Shown one piece after another: positions 1 to 12,191 of a stretch of DNA of 64,000 nt (positions are counted from its first letter, which is position 1; every line of letters begins with the position of its first letter). Source of the stretch: Gyromitra esculenta. Lineage: Eukaryota; Ascomycota; Pezizomycetes; Pezizales; Discinaceae. The notes under the pieces are model-generated. The model was not told the DNA's origin. It saw only the letters and a program-made list of their open reading frames with translations, and did no database searches. Location: NCBI GenBank assembly GCA_038503075.1, contig JBCAML010000003.1:3348001-3412000 (forward strand). The letters are read 5' to 3'. A program made the position numbers and the translations under genes.

Positions 1-644
1 CACTTTGCTTGAAACTTCTGTCCGCCAAACCCAGGCTCAACGGTCATCACCAGTACCATCTAAATACGTCAGCATAACCCACTAACCAAAAAACAGAAAA
101 TAGAAAAAGGCTGGAAGACAAACATCAGGTTTCTCGCCATCTCCGTCAAGGAGAGGATACAGAACATCGCTAGGCGTGTCCGGCTTCACTGCAACACCGG
201 CTTTCATCCCAAGTGCGTGGATCTGCCTAATCAATTCTTCAGGTGGAGTAGCAGGATCTTTCGACTGTACTGCGGCTTCGTAGTGGAAGCAGTAGAGGTC
301 GCAGCCCGCTTTCTTAAAGTCAGAAAGCCATTTCTGGGGCTGTTGTGGTACCGATTTTCAGCACTACTCTCACAAACCGTGTTGAAGAGGGAGGTTTGTA
401 CCTCTGCTACCATCATGTGGCAGTCGAAAACTCCCTTACTCCAATCTGCCGACCGATCAATAGCACCACGAATACAGGTAACGACGGGAGCACCGATTGT
501 AATGTTAGGGACGAAGTGACCATCCATGATATCGATGTGGAGCCAGTCTGCCCCTGCTTCGTTGATGATGCGAGTGCATTCTGAAGAGAGATTGCCGAAG
601 TCTGAGGCAAGGATTGAGGGTGCAATGATTGCTTTGGGTGCCAT
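1..644 (-). CDS. RPE1: Ribulose-phosphate 3-epimerase, N-terminal part
   Basis: Interconverts ribulose 5-phosphate and xylulose 5-phosphate in the non-oxidative pentose phosphate pathway (cytosol). The product starts [16 protein letters not shown] and has the family blocks [17 protein letters not shown] and [12 protein letters not shown], which supply the metal-binding His/Asp residues and the phosphate-binding loop of this TIM barrel. Exons read on the minus strand are 644-402, 339-124 and 59-1; the joins [11 protein letters not shown] and [15 protein letters not shown] keep frame and use GT-AG borders. About 172 residues are visible and the usual protein is about 230-250, so the C-terminus lies beyond the left edge. 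The ATG at 644 is the natural start because it opens directly on the conserved N-terminus. Confidence 0.95.
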
Positions 645-1091
645 GTTGATTTTTTTTGAATCTGGAATTCAATTGACTATGAGTGTTTGATCGACTAACG
701 TAAGGGAGTTGCTGCTAGTGGGGTGTTTTGGCGGGGTATTTATCATTGTAGCTGTGGTTTACATGTTCTAGTTACCCTGTCGATGCGGCATGACGTAAAG
801 TATCACGGTGGTGGGTTTGAGAGCACTGGTATCGTATTGCAAATATAACCTATTTATTTCATCCATCATGGTGCCTAGTAGGAACTTTTATCGTGAAATA
901 AGATTAAAAAACGCCCAACTGCAATCCACACAAGTATCTTTCTTATGGAAACTTAGACCCGGAAACAGGAAATATTAACACTAAGCCTAACCCTTATCTC
1001 GTTACCATAAACATAACCTGTAATGCAATAATAATAATAATAGGAGCCCCAACGTCGTTAGCTAAACGTAAACATAGTAGTAGTCCACCTG
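645..1091. other. Intergenic, RPE1 promoter side
   Basis: This lies between the RPE1 start and the stop codon of the SRP receptor gene, both on the minus strand. It holds a short AAT-type microsatellite near 1026-1043. I see no gene. Confidence 0.6.
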
Positions 1092-2044
1092 TTATAAACA
1101 ACTCCCAACCCACGAACCCAATCGGTCCTTCCATTCCTTATTCACCACACTCCCTCCCTTGACTTCAACTTCCACATTTACCTCCTCCATTGCTTTAAAC
1201 TCAAAAGGCCCCTCACCACCCTCGCCAAGCCACTCTTTCTCCTCACTTCCCTCACCATCATCCTCCACATCAAGAATCCCCTTTGCTCTCGATACTCTCA
1301 TCTTCGTAATTTCCTCCTCGAGTAGTTTCTGGATTTTATTGGCTGGAAGCGCAGTAAACACATCGCTTTTATTACACGCAATCAACAACTTCTTCGATTG
1401 CGACGCAGCCGTGTTTCCAGCAGCAGAAGCAGATTTTTGTAGTGCAAGCAAAACATCGTAGAGGTACTCTGCCGTGCCACGAACATCGGTTAAGGAAGAG
1501 TCAAGAACGAAAACAACGCCACGAATAACAGGTGATGAGATCTTGGTGAGTGCGAGATTACGTAGTTTTCCATGACCGGGGGTGTCGAGGAGGAGAAATC
1601 TCTTGAATGTTTTCATCGATGGGTCGTTGATGGAGCGATATTTGGAAGTACCTGCGAGAGAGGCCGGAATGGAGCATTCGAGTGAGAGAGGGGTTTGAGA
1701 TGTACGTGTGTCTGGAGGAGGTTTTCCGGTTTCGGTTTCAGATTCGAACTATAGTGTGGTAGAGGTGGTCAGTATAGGTGGTTGGGTAGAGAGACTACAA
1801 GATAACTTACAGCTGTCATGAGGGAGGTTTTCCCGCTGCCGGTAGGGCCAACGAGGAGGAATGTAGGAAGGGAAGTGGCTGCACGAGAGTTGAATATAAA
1901 TAAATGTATCAATAAAGGGACCAAGAAGATGGCGAAAACCGTAGCAATCAAGACGGGCAGAGAAGGATTGAAGAGCGAGGCTAGGAAAGAGCTCGGGGGT
2001 GAGTCGAGCAATGGTCGAGGATCTGGAGCTGGTAGGTTTTCCAT
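1092..2044 (-). CDS. SRP102: Signal recognition particle receptor subunit beta
   Basis: Membrane-anchored small GTPase that holds the SRP receptor alpha subunit on the ER for co-translational targeting. Exons are 2044-1811 and 1748-1092, joined LMTA|FESETETG in frame; the product is 296 residues. Visible parts: a hydrophobic anchor (PVLIATVFAIFLVPLLIHLF, about residues 30-49), a P-loop GPTGSGKTS (G1), DTPGH (G3) and the NKSD motif CNKSDVF (G4). The open frame extends upstream to 2071, but only through a TTG; the first ATG is at 2044 (MENLPAPDPRP). Length fits fungal family members. A 306-base gap separates it from the divergent SEC27. Confidence 0.93.
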
Positions 2045-2350
2045 TCCGATTATTTGAGACTCTAGAGACAATGGCTATGGGTGTTTCGATGTCAGTGTCG
2101 ATGCCCAGGGAGTGGAGTGACAGCCTGCTGAGGTATCTTCAGATGAGGTGAACGTGGAAGTTTCATGGCATCAAGCTCAACTTGGGCGCCAAGACATTAT
2201 TGAACCTCACCTTTGCCCTAAACCCCTTGCCGATGCTGCACAACAGCTGTCCTCACGAAAAAGCTTCAGGGGATACTATCATCATTTAGACAGCAATTCA
2301 CCCTCCAAACAAAACCACACAGCGGAATCGCGGAAGGGCAGTTGCACAGA
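2045..2350. promoter_or_regulatory. Shared promoter of SRP102 and SEC27
   Basis: These 306 bases separate the ATG of SRP102 (minus) from the ATG of SEC27 (plus), so both promoters must sit here or overlap the 5' ends. I recognise no specific factor site. Confidence 0.6.
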
Positions 2351-5314
2351 ATGCGGCTAGACGTTAAGGTACCGATCTCAAACATAGGCCTTCATTTTTA
2401 AAGGTGGAGAGAGGAAGATAGGAACATGGTGCCGGGGGTGCTGGGGAGCAGGAAGGTGCTCGGAATATCTATCTACGAACAAAGGCTGATTATATTATCA
2501 ATTTATCTAGAGACAACTTTTTGCCCGCTCGGACCGAGTAAAGGGGATCGATTTCCACCCTACCGAGCCATGGATTCTAAGCACTCTATACAGCGGTAGG
2601 ACCTGCCCCACGATGTCTCGGAAGGCGGGGCAGAAATCACTGATAGTCCACAGGTCATGTCTACATCTGGTCTTATGAGACCCAAACCCTCGTCAAGACC
2701 TTCGAGGTCACCGATGTTCCTGTCCGCGCCGGCCGCTTTATCGCCCGAAAGAACTGGTTCGTAGTTGGCTCTGACGATTTCCACCTTCGCGTTTTCAACT
2801 ATAATACCTCAGAGAAGATCGCGGCTTTTGAAGCTCATCCGGACTATATCCGTTCGATTGTTGTGCATCCCACACAGCCATTCGTCCTCACTGCTAGTGA
2901 TGATATGACTATCAAGTTGTGGGATTGGGATAAGGGCTGGAAGTGCGTACAAACTTTTGAGGGGCACAGCCACTATGTCATGAGCTTGGCCATCAATCCC
3001 AAGGATACGAATACATTTGCATCTGCATGTTTAGACCGGACTGTTAAGATCTGGAGCTTGGGTGGTGGAGGGAATGCGAACTTCACATTGGAGGCACATG
3101 AGACAAAAGGTAGATTCTACCCCGAGGCATAAGTAGATAAATATCCTCTAATTGAATTCTATAGGTGTGAACCATGTCGACTACTATCCCGCCGCCGACA
3201 AACCCTACATCCTCACCACCTCTGACGATCGTACAATCAAGATCTGGGACTACACCACCAAGTCCCTTATCGCAACCCTCGAAGGCCATACTTCCAACGT
3301 CTCCTTCGCCTGTTTCCACCCTGAGCTGCCTGTAATCATTTCCGGATCTGAAGACGGCAGCGTTAAGATCTGGCACGCAAACACCTACCGCCTGGAACAG
3401 ACCTTGAGCTACGGCCTTGAACGAGCATGGTGTGTTTCCTATCAAAGGGGGAAGAATGCCCTCGCCATCGGATTCGATGAGGGATGCGTTGTTATCAAAA
3501 TGGGGCGAGAAGAGCCTGCAGTCAGTATGGATGCTGGAGGAAAAGTCGTGTGGGCGAGACACAATGAGGTGTTGACAGCGGTCATCAAACCGGGTGGTAT
3601 GTATTCTTACCTGGGGTATTTTATGGCCCAGTGAACTGACTTCCATAGACATGAACATCAAAGATGGAGAGCCTCTTTCCCTCCCGCATAAAGATCTTGG
3701 CTCCTGCGAAATTTACCCACAATCCCTGCTGCACTCACCGAACGGGCGTTTTGTGTCTGTGTGCGGTGACGGCGAGTACATCATCTACACAGCGCTCGCG
3801 TGGAGGAATAAGGCGTTTGGGCAGGCATTGGATTTTGCATGGGGCTCTAGAGATAATTCCAATGATTATGCGATTAGGGAGAGCTCGACAAGTGTGAAAC
3901 TGTTTAAGAACTTTAAGGAGAAAGCGGGAGGTCTAGATGTTGGGTTTGCGGCGGATGGGTTGATTGGGGGTGTACTGCTTGCAGTGAGGGGTAATGAGGC
4001 GGTCGGTTTGTTTGATTGGGAGACGGGTGGTTTAGTGAGGAGGATTGATGTTGTGCCGCACGATGTAAGTTTTCCTCGCGCTTAGAAGTTGGGATTTTGG
4101 GATTTTGGGATTCTTGAGGAGATGCGCTTTATGAGGCCTTGTAGAAGTTGGATCACTGACAGTTTTGACTTGTAGGTGTATTGGTCTGATAGTGGTGAAC
4201 TTGTGGTACTTGCTTGCGAGGATGCCTTCTACGTTTTGCGATTTGATAGAGACGAATATGTCGCCGCAGTTCAAAATGGAACTGTCGAGGATGACGGTGT
4301 AGAAGCCGCTTTCGAGGTTATTACCGACATCCACGAAACGTAAGCCCAAGTTTCCCGTTCTATCAAGTTCGGTACTAACACCGTTATAGCGTCCGTACTG
4401 GAGAGTGGGTTGGTGACTGTTTCATTTATACCAACTCCACCAACCGCCTCAACTACCTCGTTGGCGACCAAACCTATACTATCTCCCACTTCGATGCGGC
4501 TATGTATCTCCTCGGATATATCCCGCGTGATGGTCGCATCTACCTCGCCGACAAAGATGTCAATGTCGTTTCATACGCATTGTCCCTCAACGTAGTTGAG
4601 TACCAGACCGTTGTGCTGCGCGGGGACATGGACGCTGCCGCAGAACTTTTAGAGACAATTCCGCAGGATCAGAAGAATAAGATCGCACGCTTCTTGGAGG
4701 GTCAAGGGTACAAGGAACTTGCTCTAGAGGTCGCAACAGATCCTGAACATCGATTTGATTTAGCTCTAGGACTTGGGAATCTTGAAATCGCGCTTGAAAT
4801 CGCAAGGACGGTCCAGGAGGAGCATAAATGGAAGACAGTCGGTGATGCAGCTCTCGCTGGCTGGGATCTTGTCCTTGCCGAGGAGTGTTTCAGGAATGCA
4901 AAAGATCTCGGTTCACTGTTGCTGTTGCACACCGCTACTGGCAATCTCAACGGCCTCCGAGAACTGTCCAAGTCTGCCGATGCTGCGGGCTCTAACAACG
5001 TTGCATTCGCATGTCTTTGGCAAACAGGCGACATTGCAGATTGTACTAAGTTACTCCTTAAGACGGGGCGGATTCCCGAGGCGGCGCTGTTCACGCAGAC
5101 GTATAAGCCAAGCCTTGCACGGGAGGTGGTCGGAAAGTGGAAGGGGAGTCTGAAAGAAGGGAAGAAGGAGAAGCTGAGCGAAGCAATCGCTGTACCTGGT
5201 GAAGATAACGAGCTGTTTCCGGAGTGGGATGAATATTTGAAACTTGAGGAACAGGAGGGAGAAGATCTGATTGATGTCGAGGAGGAGATTGTAGAGACAC
5301 CAAACGAGGGTTAG
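2351..5314 (+). CDS. SEC27: Coatomer subunit beta-prime (COPI)
   Basis: Subunit of the COPI coat that binds dilysine signals and drives Golgi-to-ER retrieval. Exons: 2351-2368, 2511-2595, 2654-3109, 3165-3596, 3649-4064, 4176-4339, 4390-5314; all joins keep frame, giving 831 residues, close to the fungal norm. The N-terminus [18 protein letters not shown] is the conserved family start, and its first exon is only 18 bases. WD40 blades are clear ([28 protein letters not shown]) over the first 300 residues, followed by the second propeller and an alpha-solenoid (from about residue 590). The acidic C-terminus contains [11 protein letters not shown]. Only the second, very short exon relies on conserved sequence rather than an obvious long frame. 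Confidence 0.96.
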
Positions 5315-6549
5315 ACGAAGAAAGGAGTTTGTAGATTCTTTGTTATGGTAGAAATGGTTGAAATGGTCGATGAAATATGTCTTTTCTTTTCTTTTCTTTT
5401 TTTTAAAAACGGTTTTGTGTGATTCTTTTATATATATATTTTCTCTTTCTGGCTGCTTTATTTTTGGTACGGGATTTGATTCCTGTGCCTAATTAAACTA
5501 AAAGCTTTGGAATCGAATGCGGCATCTTATGAGTTACGTGTGCTGGTTTTGTGTGAATTCCCCGAGAGAAAGAATAAACAGAAGCCTAAAGTTGTGACCT
5601 TTTGCAGTGTATCTGTACTCACTGGATGTAGAGACACCAGCCCACTTGGAGCTATAGTATATGGGTCCAAATAGTTTCTAGAGCACAGAGTACACTCTCT
5701 CCATTGCTTTGGCTGCCATACCGAGTCAAGAGCTATATGTAAGTAAAGTCGAAGTACACGAGTTACGTCATGGTGACTCACTCGGCCATATCCATACATG
5801 AATGTTGGAGAAGCTTCCTAATACGGGGTGCCTCCACGGGTGTGGCTTCGGAGTCGGAAATGATTGAGAGACAGGTACCCGAGCACACGGGCACTCGAGC
5901 GCCCGAGAGAGAGCTATTTAGATAGGGGCCGTATGCCCACCTAGAAAGCAAGCCTAAGCAATACAAGCAATCGAGTCTTCTATTCCTCCCTACGCCCCAA
6001 TATCACAACAATGAATGTCGTTTTAACTCATTAATTGTAACCAGCACTTAAGCTATGGCAATACAACACGATACATCTACAGTCACCTTCCTCCATATCC
6101 CATCTTCTTGGCCACATAGCCCAAAGCCACGCTTGTTTCCCCCCAATAAAACACAAACACAAACCACTGTACCAGGAAGAAAATAGGTTAAAATCACAAG
6201 TATAAGAAAATAAACATATCGAGATCTAAATCCACCAACCAAGAGCACAAACTTTACTAAATCATAGGACATGCCATACTCAAATATGAAGATCCAGCGC
6301 CAGCCCCGAATGAAATAACGAATAGATAACCCTGCACCAGCCTCTCAGGCCATCATCTATCTTCCTTTTTCTAAAGCCATGAAAAATCATTAAACTAAAT
6401 CCGTACCGAATGATAACCGAGGAAATAAAAGAGAACAAAGAATCCCCTTCCAGATATGTGGAAATTCTTCCTCCTACAATCCTTCCGCTCTAGTTTTCCG
6501 CTCTTATCGCAGCACTTTTATCTTGAACCCTTCTCTTGGATCTCAGATA
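5315..6549. other. Convergent intergenic region
   Basis: 3' flanks of SEC27 (plus) and the transporter (minus). A TTTTC-type low-complexity run lies near 5382-5402, followed by an AT-rich stretch. Short frames at 5527-5966 and 6048-6272 have no recognisable content. Confidence 0.5.
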
Positions 6550-8357
6550 TCAGTCTTCCTCATCTGTAATGTCATCCTCGATCTTTTCTTGGTTCATCTC
6601 CTTCCACGTACTCCAACTAAGCAAAAAGAATGCGCCAATAATTAATAGTCCGCCTAAGAGAGCAGCAGTACTGATTGGTGTGCCAGTGATCATCCAATCT
6701 GTGATTGCAACCAAGAATATCGTGAGCCTGTTGAGTGAAATGTCAGTAAGGTAGCGAGGGGAAAGAAGAGGCGAGGGTAGAAGGCTTACAGTCCGGCGAC
6801 ACTGCTGAGGACGGGGCTGGTGAGACTGATCAATGCCAAGAAAGACCCACTGAACACGGCGTTAGAGAGAACAGAGATAGCAAGTATGAAAGCGGTTTCG
6901 CCGGTGGGTATCTCGAATTTCTCAATGCCGGTTATGTGAAGTATTGGGAGTGGGATCCATAACACCAACTGTACCAAATTGTTAACCATCCGCTGGCAAC
7001 TTGGATATCCCAAGTGTAGAAGCTAAAAAAAACTTACTAAAGTAAACGCGCCAATCCCACTCCCAACCGCATTCGCAAAAATCACACTTCGTGCTGAACT
7101 CGTCCCTTCAGGTGGGCATGCCATTCGCTTATACAACACCTCATAAAATCCGTAAAGGACGCTTCCAATGCCAATAATAACGTTCCCTAGGACCCTAACT
7201 TTGCTCTCCACCATTACATCACCCTCCGTTTCACCTTCTTCCACCTTCCCATCTCCATACGCAACAACAAATACGCCCACGATCGCAACTGCCACGCTCA
7301 CAACTTTGTCAATTTTTACCTTCTCTCCCAATAGTGGGATCGAAAACGCATAAGCAAAAAATGCGCTACAGTTATATATCGCGGTGAGATCGCCTGGTGT
7401 GGTCAGGGAAACAGCAATATACCAAGTTGAACCGGCCACGGTAAGTGCACAGGTAATGAAGATAATCTTGCGTAGCATGAAATAAGTGGGGTCACGCTGA
7501 AGCTGTGTGTGAGAAAGATGCACAGACCGCGATCGGACCATTTGTGCTGTAGTTTTGAGATGGCGGATGTGGGAGGCGAGGAAGGGACGCCAAGGAACTG
7601 AAGGTTTTTGAGCTTTGAGGATCAGGAGCTGGAAGGGCCAAAGAATAGCCCAGGAGCCGTGGGTTAGATATCTAGAATCGTAGCTTTAGCTATCTCCGAG
7701 CTTGCAGAATATTAGATGAATAAAAATGACAGTTTAAACTCACAGCATGGCATAGGCTTTCTGCCATCCGAGCTCAAGCTGGACGTATTGCGCCGTCTCC
7801 GTTTGCACCTGCGGGCCAGTTCAGCTGTGACTCCACACCAAATATCCAACCGAAATCAAAAAAAAATACCACAAACGAAACCAGCGACAAGACTAAAAAA
7901 ATTGCCGCCAGCACGTACTTTTTTCGATTCTCAGCTCTGTACACAGTGCTCTGTTAACTCCTCGTTCGTCTAGCCTGGTCATAGCTCCTCGCTCGCCCCA
8001 GAGCCTCTTCCTCGGCGCACCAGAAAGAATTCCTGACCTCGCCGAGCTGCTTGTCGGGCTTCTACTTCTCATTTCATGCCTCCTCCTCTCCCTCTCCCCT
8101 GTCTCTGCCTCATCAATCACGCCTTCGTAGCTACTTCGTCCCCTTCTAAGTCCCCCTTCAGCTTCTATGTTGTCTGCTAGTAGCGGTTCTGTAGACCGGC
8201 CTTCAGATGGTCGGCTCATCATCTCTGGTCGCGAATCCCAGTCCCACATCTCGTCGTCGCTATCTTCTTCAGTATCTTCTTGATCGGCAGCGTAGGCGTC
8301 GTCGTTGTTGCGGGGTGGTCTTCGCTCCAAGATGGAGAGTTCGTGACTGGGAGGCAT
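6550..8357 (-). CDS. DMT-superfamily (EamA/SLC35-like) membrane transporter
   Basis: Multi-pass membrane protein of the drug/metabolite transporter superfamily; substrate unknown. Proposed exons are 8357-8038, 7936-7870, 7808-7744, 7671-7038, 6968-6790 and 6727-6550, giving 480 residues. The first ~107 residues are a soluble Arg/Ser/Asp-rich tail. TM1 (VLAAIFLVLSLVSFVV) runs into QTETAQYVQLELGWQKAYAM and then YLTHGSWAILWP, a layout I recall from fungal DUF6-type proteins. About nine further hydrophobic segments follow, including DLTAIYNCSAFFAYAFSIP, the usual EamA motif region, and TIFLVAITDWMITG near the C-terminus. The introns at 8037-7937 and 7869-7809 are inferred from frame and GT/AG only. 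The stop is TGA at 6550-6552. Function beyond transport is not inferable. Confidence 0.82.
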
Positions 8358-9872
8358 GGCTCGGTTGTGGGGGGGTGCAGTGGGTTTTGTCTGTCTATGG
8401 GGTCCCAGGGCTTCGGGCTTACGTTACCGTTGTTTCCAAGGCTGCTGGGCTAGGGATGTGTAGTGGGTGATTTCGTAATACGCCTTGTAGGTGATCTAGA
8501 TGCGCGTGGGGGGGAGAGATTCAATCAAGTGATCTGGATCCTCCGTCAGATGTGGGTTCTGGGCAGATGAGAGAGATCAGGAACAGCTCTTGGTGATTCG
8601 ATGGCAAGACGTCAGCCTGCAGAGCTTGGGGCCTCTGGTGATCTGTGCGACTATCGTGTACCCCTTAACGAATCATATTTATAGACTCCCACCCCTTATC
8701 CAGGTTATCGTCGCTTTCCAGTTTTGTGCTTGATTACTATCGGCTGAATTATTATGTCGGCCGATTAGCATCTGGGTCACGAAATATAATGTTTGTGTCA
8801 TTCTGTCCCAATACTTCTGAGCGTGTTTTGGGTATCACTCACCACCACATCAGGCGATGACGACAGCTACATAGTACGTGGCACCAAACAGGTCGAGAAA
8901 AAAAAAATAGGTAGGGCGGAATCGTTTCCTTTTCCTCCTCTTCTCCACATCTACATGTAGAGTATGTATTCTCCGCCATCTGGTTCTCGGGATCCTAGCG
9001 TGCTCCACTCCAAGTGTAGCATGAAAGAAAAGTCTGCAGGCTAGTGTCTTCTCGTTCCAAGCTAGAACTTCGATCAGGATGTCACGGCACAGCATTTACA
9101 TAAAAAGGACAAGCCGTGTATTAACCTGCTAACAAACAGTGTTAGTCTATGTTTTGTTCGAACCAAACAAACAGGGTCCAACGTCATATCTAACAATACC
9201 TCATGGCGCGAGCTCATAGACGCAAAATCACGACTTTACGCGATAATACTCATCCCTAAAAATTAATGCAGGGTTTATAAATCATGCCGATGCTCGCTTT
9301 GGGAAGGATGCTGGAGATTTAGGAACTAATGAATTAAGGAGAGCTTAAGGGGATGGCTCCCTGCATGTAGTTAGGTGATGGCTACTTGCAGCAGGTTGTT
9401 ATAATTGCTCGTTTAGACATATCCAATCTAAGATATGTATCTATCCTATAGTCGATCTTTAATATCTCGGCCTATATGTAGTGTTGGATGTGGTGAGAGA
9501 TGGTTGGGTTTGGTTCCTGCACGAGGGGTAGACCAGCGAAGATTGGTTCGATTAGCTGTTAGTATTACTTCACGAGCTGTTCTCGGGCTATATGAGTGAT
9601 TTCAAATGCTATATAAGCGTCTTAATGCCTGTCTAGTGAACTCACTTACCTCAACTCTGGAGCATGAGTATTCAGCGGCTATTCGCCCATGACAATTTCT
9701 ATTAGTGCCGGTTTTTATGGTACAGGAACATACCTATAAATCTTATATACCCTAACAGCAAAAACGCTAATGAGAAACTAGCTTCATGTCAAACCTAGTT
9801 CTTGAAACCCCCCCGCGGTACACGGTAGCTGGAAGGCGCTATACAGAGATTTGAACGAGCCTAATGAAAACC
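8358..9872. other. Intergenic, no gene seen
   Basis: Upstream flank of the transporter. A TACATGTA palindrome lies at 8952-8959. The short frames here look random. Confidence 0.5.
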
Positions 9873-10862
9873 CTAAACCCCAAGTCTAATCTCGAGCTCT
9901 GGCAACCGCATTCCCAAGTTATAATACCACCTTGCCCAACCCATATCCCTCTGCCAATTGCCCCATCGTTTTTTCATCGGGTATTCCCTTAAGAATTTCA
10001 TCAGCACCGACTTGTATCCCTTGTCATCGGAGTAACCATTTTCCCAATAGTAAATGCGAAGATGGCGGAGCATTTTCATGAAAAGGGATCTGGAGGGTTG
10101 TTGACACTAATGTTAGAATTTGGAAAAATCTGCTACTCATCTTTGAACAAGCCGCCTAGCTATCCGTATTTCGCGACGTTATGTGTCCTAGCTACACAGT
10201 TGCTAGTATTCCACATGATGTAAGACGGCCGGCGCATTTTATCATATTGTAGACTAATGTAGGGCTCGCGAGCGGCAAATCTCTCGATGCTCTCAAACTG
10301 ATAAAAGAGACTCGTGATAGAGCTTTGCGAGCGGAAGAGTGTATTCATCAAAAAAGTGGGTTGGGTGTAAGTCCACTGGCCCCGGTTTAAACCAACACAC
10401 CAGAGCGCCCGATCAGAGCACCTAAGTCTCAAGATGCTAAACCCGAAACCAGACGCACAGGTAGCGTAATGACGCTGGTTAAAAATAAATCGCAATAGTT
10501 CTTCGCTGGAATCAAACATAAACTCTATTTTCTGGTCCTGTAGGACGGCATTTCTAAAAGCAGGGATTCTTTTGCGGGGGGGACTGCAATGGCGTTGATA
10601 GATCGTAGCATCTCTTCAGACATCTTTTCCGACGATCTTCTGTGTGCCTTTCGTCTAGATTGATTTTTTTGTAGGACTGGAAGAGCCCGAGGCAGACAAG
10701 GGAAGAATCGATGAGGCTGTGGGGGTCTTGATAGCTGTCTAGCGAGCAGAGAATGTACAAAATGATGTCGCGGAGCATTTTTTTTTCGAGGGTGAGTCGA
10801 GACATCAGATATAGGAACTTGTGGGGCCTGAAGGGGGTGTTAAAGCCCCTGGCCATGGCCAA
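9873..10862 (-). pseudogene. F-box-like orphan gene, probably broken
   Basis: Three consecutive minus-strand frames (10862-10554, 10519-10160, 10079-9873) look like parts of one gene. The first starts MAMARGFNTPF and contains KMLRDIILYILCSLDSYQD followed by SLIDSSLVC, resembling the N-terminal F-box-like segment of many fungal orphan proteins. It leaves frame just after a run of seven C (minus strand; about 10576-10582), where another frame (reading IPAFRNAVLQDQKIEF) leads without a stop into the second block (MFDSSEELLRFIF). No good splice pair explains the shift, so a homopolymer frameshift is likely. The third block (MKMLRHLRIYYWENGY) could be a last exon. No close family is recognised; an intact gene with unseen introns remains possible. 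Confidence 0.35.
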
Positions 10863-12191
10863 TGATTGAGAGATGGGTGATATCGGGGAGTGTGTTTTAG
10901 ACGAGGGGAATAGTTATAGGTATATATACTTCGCGCCTAATTAATTTTTTAGAAGCTATTTGCACTAGCTAATAAATAGAAACACTTAAATCGGAGGATC
11001 AAAAAACAATGAGTTTGGTTTCTCAGTTAGTTCCTAAGGTTGAGTACCGAGTGATTCACTAAGACGCACTCGCACCTTTCGCTAGAAAGTATTTGAGTAT
11101 CCTCCCCAACGACACAACCGTCTCACCATAGGCCCTCAGAGCTCCCGTTACGAAATTTTACCCTTCATAAGCTACAATCGTCTGCAATTTTTTTCACCTA
11201 GCGCATGCGAAAATTTCTTGCGAATTTGGAGGTTACACGCTACATGTACCTTTGTATCCTGCGGCTAAAAACTGACGTCGCTGTAATCAACCATGTTTGC
11301 ACTGTTTAAACTGTATTATAGCACACTAACGGGATTTATAAAAGCATAAAACGAACCTATTCTGGACAAAGTGATTGGTTGTCTTGAAGAGCGAGAAATG
11401 ATCAATAATGCATGTAAGAGTTGTAGTCATACTATGGGATGCACTCCAGAAGTATTGGGGATATTTTCTCCCCATAACAAAAATATGTGCAGTAATACAT
11501 GTCGATATAGATAACGCAAGACCACACCTAGTACAAATCAATTTTTCACCGGCCCTTCAACCCTCTCCTCTGTACCGTTCAATACCGCCGAACCGCCATA
11601 GGAATATCCTTTTGGCACGCTTCTATGCTTATAATGGAATATTCTTGTAATAAACTGAGTGACTATCCCGCTTGCATGTCTAGGCCGGTTTCTGAAGGGA
11701 GATACTAGGTTCATTGCCATCCTCTACTGTCTAAGGTTGTCTCAACAAGTACGAGAAATATATAGGGTCTCGAAAACGACGTGTATATTAAGGAATTTCC
11801 TCAGATTGCTAAGACCACATAGTTCCGCTTCGCTAGTAATATTCTCACAGATTGGGTATTCTTGTAACCCGAATTTTGATGGACCAAAATACCTATAGGT
11901 ATCTGTCAAAAACCAATCTAGGGTACAAAAATATACTCTCTGGGTTTGTGCCTCCGGAATCAACCAAAACAAATTAGCAATTCGTTCCTTACAAACATCT
12001 CAATGACAAATTGAAAGATACACCAAATTGAAGAAAGAAAAAGAGTGTGAGAAATATACATTGCAAGCCGAAACCTTCTCCGGCCCTTTACGAGAGCTCC
12101 ATTTCCCTTTTCTTTTCATGATTCACCCGCTTTTCACCCCGTCGCCCCTCATCTTTTATTGCCCTGAAGCTACACTAAGCAATCCTTCTTT
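10863..12191. other. Intergenic, no gene seen
   Basis: AT-rich with scattered short frames. One TACATGTA copy lies at 11241-11248. No coding signal is recognised. Confidence 0.5.

Noticed and set aside
2045..2071. Upstream TTG start for SRP102
   Set aside because: TTG is not a credible nuclear fungal start; the ATG at 2044 follows at once.
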